A DNA stretch of 55,528 nt from Accumulibacter sp003538495 (lineage in GTDB: Bacteria > Pseudomonadota > Gammaproteobacteria > Burkholderiales > Rhodocyclaceae): positions 1 through 55,528 of the forward strand of contig NZ_JAPUVQ010000040.1 of assembly GCF_029255145.1 (NCBI RefSeq). Direction: 5' to 3'. Positions 53,201 through 55,528 of this stretch are shown here, piece after piece (the first letter of the stretch is position 1; the number at the start of each line of letters is the position of its first letter). Both the position numbers and the translations under genes were made by a program. Below the pieces are notes generated by a model. That model was not told the origin of the DNA, made no database searches, and saw nothing but the letters and a program-made list of their open reading frames with translations.

Positions 53201-53896
53201 GCCGCTCCGACGAGCACTTCCAGCATGCGCGTGGCGATCACGCTCGAGCAGGCATGGATGCAGTACAACAACGCGCGCCGCGGGCAGTTCATGACCGAAC
53301 TCGACCGTTTCGGCAACTGCGCGCTTGCCGCACAGTACGTCGACATGAATCTCGTGATGCCGCATGTGCCGGACCTGCTGCTGCTGCCGCCGGCTGGCGC
53401 GCAGCTCAAGCTGGCGCTGCTGGCTGCCGTTCATGCGCCGGTGGCAACCCCGCCGCCGTCGCCACTGCCGGCCCATATCGCTTTCCTGCATGCCCTGCTC
53501 GGCGCCGGGCCGACCTTCCCGGCGGCGGCAGGCGTGGACGCCCCCCTCCGTTCCTTCGCCAGCGAGGAAGACATCCTGGCCAAGATCGGGCGACCGGTTG
53601 CTGGAGCCCCCGACCCGACCCGCGCGCCCAATGCCAACATCAACCTCGGCCGCGCCGACGTGCCGGATCGCAACGATTTCGCCGTTACGCCATTGCGCCG
53701 GAACGGGGTGGTGGCGACGCTGCGCGACGACCTGATGGTCCGCAGCACGCCGACCACCGCCACGCGTGCCAACATCTTCAACCACTTGCCCACCGGTAGC
53801 AGCGTCCTGGTGATCGGCGAATTCCGTGACTGGTACGTCATCGAGCAGGCCGCTGCGACCGGTTTCGTGGCCAAGCGATTCATCACGCTCGTCTAG
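47216..53896 (+). CDS. Giant multidomain protein with two DUF4157 (eCIS-core) modules, putative cargo
   Basis: The product has 2226 residues. Order: a Pro/Ala-rich flexible N-terminus; a DUF4157 lead-in (AVSEPGDAVEREADAIA, about 90-127); first DUF4157 module (268-345) with HELAHVVQ at 336; an HNH-like motif (DHVVEVQLGG at 494, N509, HNTN at 517-520); beta-repeats (about 765-1140); second DUF4157 module (1333-1420) with HELAHVAQ at 1408; a region with VGGHGNSTV (H1732) and VLDACLTDS (C1788), like caspase/CHAT peptidases; and a C-terminal SH3b-like domain (about 2162-2226). DUF4157 is the eCIS-core domain common in cargo. Being last in the operon fits an effector; the size is extreme for lumen cargo. 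Confidence 0.85.
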   Translation: MPAAVPPAAEHKKPATPPASVGNKPGAAASKPDASPGRQAAAGGPAQAGKNLGGPAPAGKNQAGAPQAGAKSGAPATGGGAGVAPANGSQQRFDRMAVRAKLAVSEPGDAVEREADAIASRVMRMPEPAAAPATAAAGPASPAARPEQLKRLLQPNEKKPAVGGGSASPAKAAPPQVPTPTPPAAAQGTGAQAAPTQKAGQAPAPAPTSAQVPAGPAAPAQGPAPGREDLTVKRRADAAASPAAGERQPAAGNAPGTQSELLSGLGAGVPLDVDSRAFFEQRLGRDLGDVRIHADDSAAEAARQLHARAFTWGNHIAFAGGEYQPATSSGRALLAHELAHVVQNDSMTVSNVVRRKADNPKFKDGNDISSDAIDPAKDKKARPALETLKLPAIKARHADVYQKRAGKSLRRPKGYDRKTPPFQTEQVKKWKEAIDLAAFYAAIGFEAGGGRQTLTFYGGKQQSIAGTEGEILEQLKVPKWTPDGSWLNSPLQVDHVVEVQLGGEDAFENYELLTGAHNTNVGSQLRSVIYANVKVYLGEVEKNTGDALVKKYLDDNDIEFRKVEAGGEGKNLEKTAQFWSRKEIVGGKHLIWLQDEKRAKKDEGTDKTRFALYSHTGQGFIDAFPLNKKKVTVVDSGRLAGIKIEKIEITADLDQENSGNIGQLVGKWELPKNVEVSAGTGFQSTLNGVKGKKYAGALSMPPPPKVDVKGGSPVTFGEVGFVRGKLSADGTLTASHPLFAGVQIPVRWRGDDFAFEHTFSVDQLKGKLPVPGLTIDDASLTLFFGTRGLGADGSISFTIAGLGAGILTVTVKQQGAQGPELSATGTLTADRKLFDLATVGIGYSTSKGFFGSGTLGITNPEKIKGIKSASLKASYAESLFTATGSVDPDIPGLKSAALSVTYGKDTLQITGKLGIDEKVPGVEAAEITVSVTQGDKGWKVGASGEVTPKLPGLSGAKLQFSYDDGSVLVEGEFAIKKGPLDGKVTAGVTNAEVDDKGVRGAKGSGSNFKVFGSADIKAEFIKDKLDGKLKLRLLPDGSVRVGGGLAVKDFEVFGRYPADGGEFFNKTISTPSIPLPGLGFSVGSIAVGITFSASVTAKAHASIGPGKISGVTLTVTEFDPATVSFDTLEIGGGATFKVFGDAGFGASAQVNLEFSAAVAKLVGSVGVEATVGIPPEKPILSAASTFTYSQAKGLDILNTLTLDISPELKFRLFGGVSAQLNLLVDTVTVWSKDWTLAEANYKLPVAIKATGSLGYNSKTGKIRPEKPADAIVVEKPKLDENVMKGIVLGDSAPPTVSSVDKDGKESETARPTVNPKRADGAGEQPATPVDENVVARLGTGAPLDPATRGYFEQRLKVDLTQVRVHTGPDAVREAERLSAKAFTVGEHIAFAQDEYQPGTPEGQQLIAHELAHVAQQQGGSGPVVLRWPAVTRTDAQTSETPASIRAMTLSGFSLLTETQLDWATSPALQADAAALASFREIDRFTERPNVASGAGGLKVGEVIAKGIPGIYAPLEKYAEGAATRNTAWLRSTGKIDEAESWGRDLTTLEAAWPAANLSLVMRAPSDPAAAKAPFEKLVDPAKPELANFINYLTTCKPVLSASDGSEVDSFKDLRDEGVLPASYHGRINFARTYHHFTRKTLDGLVANEAFPQWKQQSFWFERPLTVVLYPAIDDNGAFHRNAGLEAMVTSSDILSIVIEGHASVGDYQSQLAPVAARYGINGEIQQALVGGHGNSTVLNLAGSANAAVTADALGTSGGSGANTTGLMTELTRLMSGSPAQRRIVLDACLTDSHHVNSALRASPADAAADIQAAIVANPSLRDVVASIAGAGSTVLGANASFAPSRTTFLPAGATDIGLSVPGDPDLVAGKLAYVEFGTEPTGCLRAVLECWATDQAAGTSVCRDAMRRRIAGGRSAHVPAAATSTWRESVIQPLYDLVANHYWANGDAIRRIGELADNVFVLYMVDHTTPARINNALAVLSGNVAHVNQLMSRVTAAPTSTSSMRVAITLEQAWMQYNNARRGQFMTELDRFGNCALAAQYVDMNLVMPHVPDLLLLPPAGAQLKLALLAAVHAPVATPPPSPLPAHIAFLHALLGAGPTFPAAAGVDAPLRSFASEEDILAKIGRPVAGAPDPTRAPNANINLGRADVPDRNDFAVTPLRRNGVVATLRDDLMVRSTPTTATRANIFNHLPTGSSVLVIGEFRDWYVIEQAAATGFVAKRFITLV

Positions 53897-54059
53897 TCTC
53901 GCTGGCCGCGGACCCGGTGAACGGTTGCGTGGCGCAGCGGCAGGCAGGTGCGCTTGCAACAGCGCTGACGACAGCGGTGGGTTCAGCGGGCTCGACCGAA
54001 CCAACCCGCGCGGCGCTGTTCCATACTTCTTCAGCCTGGCCCACAAGGACACCGCCCGC

Positions 54060-54725
54060 ATGCTCAACATGAACTTCGCGCAAGCCGCGCGCGTCGACAC
54101 CGCCAGCGCGCTCTGGCAGCCGAGTCCGATGCCTGGCGTGTGGCGCAAACCGCTGGCCCGCGAGGACGCCGAACGCGGGCACGCGACCAGTGTCGTGCGC
54201 TACGACGCCGGCGCCCGCTTCGCCCACCATCTGCACCCCGGTGGCGAAGAAATCCTGGTGCTCGAAGGCTTTTTCTCCGACGAAAGCGGCGATTTCGGAC
54301 CCGGCAGCTATCTTCGCAATCCCCCCGGCAGTGGCCATGCACCGTTCAGCGAAGGCGGCTGCGTGCTGTTCGTGAAGTTGCACCAGTTCGCGCCCGGCGA
54401 TACCGCCAGCGTGCACATCGACACCGCCAGCGCGGATTGGCTGCCCGGTCAGGGTGGATTGCAGGTGATGCCGCTGCATGCGTACGAGGGCGAGCAGGTG
54501 GCGCTCGTCAAATGGCCAGCAGGCGAACGCTTCGTGCCGCATCGGCATTGGGGCGGCGAGGAAATCCTGGTGCTCAGCGGCGAATTCATCGACGAACACG
54601 GTCGCTACCCGGTCGGCAGCTGGTTACGCAGCCCGCATCTCAGTGCGCACTACCCATACACCGAAGTTGAAACGGTGATCTGGGTGAAGACCGGGCATCT
54701 GCCGGTGGTGTCAGTGGGGCGCTGA
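54060..54725 (+). CDS. Double-cupin ChrR-like protein
   Basis: The 221-residue product holds two cupin modules of the ChrR/anti-ECF C-terminal type. Module one carries FAHHLHPGGEEILVLEG and a downstream NPPGSGHAPFS; module two carries FVPHRHWGGEEILVLSGEF, and SPHLSAHYPY. Each has the histidine and glutamate ligands of a metal-binding cupin, so both sites look intact. There is no N-terminal sigma-binding domain, so it is not a complete anti-sigma factor. An in-frame ATG at 54069 is an alternative start. It follows the giant gene by 163 bp and may be a separate transcript. Metal-dependent dioxygenase or sensor function is possible, but the substrate is unknown. Confidence 0.85.
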   Translation: MLNMNFAQAARVDTASALWQPSPMPGVWRKPLAREDAERGHATSVVRYDAGARFAHHLHPGGEEILVLEGFFSDESGDFGPGSYLRNPPGSGHAPFSEGGCVLFVKLHQFAPGDTASVHIDTASADWLPGQGGLQVMPLHAYEGEQVALVKWPAGERFVPHRHWGGEEILVLSGEFIDEHGRYPVGSWLRSPHLSAHYPYTEVETVIWVKTGHLPVVSVGR

Positions 54726-54881
54726 CGGGCGCCGAATAGGCCAGGGCGCCTGCCGCCCAGCGCCGGCAGCCGGTCCACTGGCAGGTCCTCGCGCAGGCAG
54801 CGTGGCAATTCTCGGAGCGGGCGAGTGCGCCGCGCGCAGCGAGCTCACCTCGGACTCCTTGACCGACCCCTGCGTGCGCAC

Positions 54882-55528
54882 TCATTGGCCGGCGCGCCGC
54901 CTCAACTCATTGATCAGCCAGGCGTCACGCGGCGCCAGGATTTCGCGCTGCTGCATGTTCCGGGCAATCCGCAATGCCTTCTGCACGAACGTCTCGTCGC
55001 CGCTCACTTCGCTCAGTTTCACGTAGCTGACGATCAGGTCGCGCTGCCACTCGGCGTTGGCGGGATCGCGCCGGGCAAGCGCTTCGGTGATGGCGAGGCC
55101 CTGGCGATAGGCGGCGAGCGCCGCGGGTCCGACTCCCTGGGCGAGCAGCACGTTGCCGATCTTGTTGTGGCTGACCGACAGGTCGCGCTGCCACTGGGTG
55201 TTGGCGGGATCGCGCCGGGTCAGCGCTTCGGCGATGGCGAGGCCCTGGCGATAGGCGGCGAGCGCGGCGGGTCCGTCACCCTGGGCGAGCAGCACGTCGC
55301 CGATCCTCTCGTGGCTGACCGAGAGGTCGCGCTGCCACTCGGCGTTGGCGGGATCGCGCCGGGTCAGCGTTTCACGGATGGCGAGGCCCTGGCGATAGGC
55401 GGCGAGCGCCGCGGGTCCGTCACCCTGGGCGGCCAGCATGTCGCCGATCTTGATGTGGCTGACCGAGAGGTCGCGCTGCCACTGGGTATTGGCCGGATCG
55501 CGCCGGGTCAGCGCTTCGGCGATGGCGA
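54882..55528 (-). CDS. TPR-repeat protein, C-terminal part (gene runs off the window)
   Basis: The frame stays open to the right edge, so this is the 3' end of a longer gene. At least 215 residues are visible. They consist of tetratricopeptide-like units of 48 residues, with the pattern RRDPANTQWQRDLSVSHNKIG then VLLAQGDGPAALAAYRQGLAI. The last unit degenerates into a cap (VSGDETFVQKALRIARNMQQREILAPRDAWLINEL). Such solenoids mediate protein-protein contact, and this style is often fused to an N-terminal ATPase, protease or TIR-type domain, which cannot be judged here. It is convergent with the cupin gene, 156 bp apart with nothing recognisable between. Confidence 0.85.
   Translation of the reverse strand, partial: AIAEALTRRDPANTQWQRDLSVSHIKIGDMLAAQGDGPAALAAYRQGLAIRETLTRRDPANAEWQRDLSVSHERIGDVLLAQGDGPAALAAYRQGLAIAEALTRRDPANTQWQRDLSVSHNKIGNVLLAQGVGPAALAAYRQGLAITEALARRDPANAEWQRDLIVSYVKLSEVSGDETFVQKALRIARNMQQREILAPRDAWLINELRRRAGQ
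55037..55528. repeat. 144-bp tandem DNA repeat within the TPR gene
   Basis: The segment GGTCGCGCTGCCACT recurs at 55037, 55181, 55325 and 55469, exactly 144 bp apart, and TGGCGAGGCC recurs at 55091, 55235 and 55379. The units are nearly identical at the nucleotide level, including third codon positions. This indicates recent duplication or gene conversion. The array continues beyond the window. Confidence 0.9.

Noticed and set aside
20732..53896. Prophage or type VI secretion system
   Set aside because: No capsid, terminase, lysis or integrase genes, and no TssJLM membrane complex or ClpV; the DUF4255 cap, eCIS ATPase and DUF4157 point to an eCIS.
55037..55528. CRISPR-like regular repeats
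   Set aside because: The 144-bp units are translated in frame as TPR units without unique spacers, and no cas gene is present.

Overview
The window is GC-rich, densely coding DNA with short or overlapping gene junctions and mostly ATG/GTG starts. It looks like the chromosome of a Gram-negative proteobacterium: there is a periplasmic-type cobalamin-binding protein, lipid-linked glycosyl transfer genes, and sigma-54 promoters beside a matching activator. A betaproteobacterium of the Rhodocyclales / Candidatus Accumulibacter type would fit, but that is an inference from overall flavour and not from a marker gene. I saw no rRNA, tRNA, insertion sequence, integrase or CRISPR array.

Region 1 (0.66-8.2 kb) is a cobalamin late-assembly and salvage cluster. 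It holds cobT (-), cobU (+), a universal stress protein gene (+), cobQ (-), cbiB (+), a CobC/CobD-type aminotransferase (+) and two BtuF-like substrate-binding protein genes (+), the second without a signal peptide. Together they attach the aminopropanol arm, amidate the ring, activate the intermediate and the lower-ligand base, and bind corrinoid. cobS is not seen.

Region 2 (8.4-17.7 kb) makes or exports surface polysaccharide. It has a GtrB/ArnC-type GT2, an ArnT-type GT83 membrane transferase, a GtrA-type flippase, a YdjC/HpnK-type deacetylase, an asparagine-synthetase-like amidotransferase without its nucleophilic cysteine, and an 1131-residue membrane protein joining VanZ-like modules to an O-antigen-ligase-like half.

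Region 3 (18.0-20.7 kb) is a regulatory strip. It has a small six-cysteine secreted protein, a stand-alone sigma-54 activator (AAA+ plus Fis-type HTH, no sensor domain), and a small putative winged-helix protein. Two -24/-12 promoter motifs lie here. One is an exact match (TGGCAC-N5-TTGCT) about 110 bp before the next operon; the other, with one mismatch, sits before the small regulator gene.

Region 4 (20.7-53.9 kb) is an extracellular contractile injection system (eCIS, Afp/PVC-like): 19 genes on one strand, nearly all touching. In order: DUF4255 cap protein, an unknown, sheath 1, tube 1, sheath 2, tube 2, LysM protein, a 57-residue protein, gpD-like hub, gpV/gp5-like spike, a 616-residue protein with an internal membrane hairpin, gp25-like, gpJ-like, a large tail protein, an unknown, the eCIS AAA+ ATPase, a coiled-coil protein, two related large proteins, and a 2226-residue protein. 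The last carries two separate DUF4157 (eCIS-core) modules, an HNH-like motif, a beta-repeat region, a caspase/CHAT-like His-Cys pair and a C-terminal SH3b-like domain; it is the best cargo candidate. RNA hairpins lie in the operon leader, just before sheath 1 (with a T-tract) and just after tube 1, as if tuning expression of the abundant parts.

Region 5 (54.0-55.5 kb) holds a double-cupin ChrR-like protein and the C-terminal end of a TPR protein built from near-identical 144-bp repeats that run off the window. The most noteworthy points are the sigma-54-controlled eCIS and its double-DUF4157 multidomain protein.
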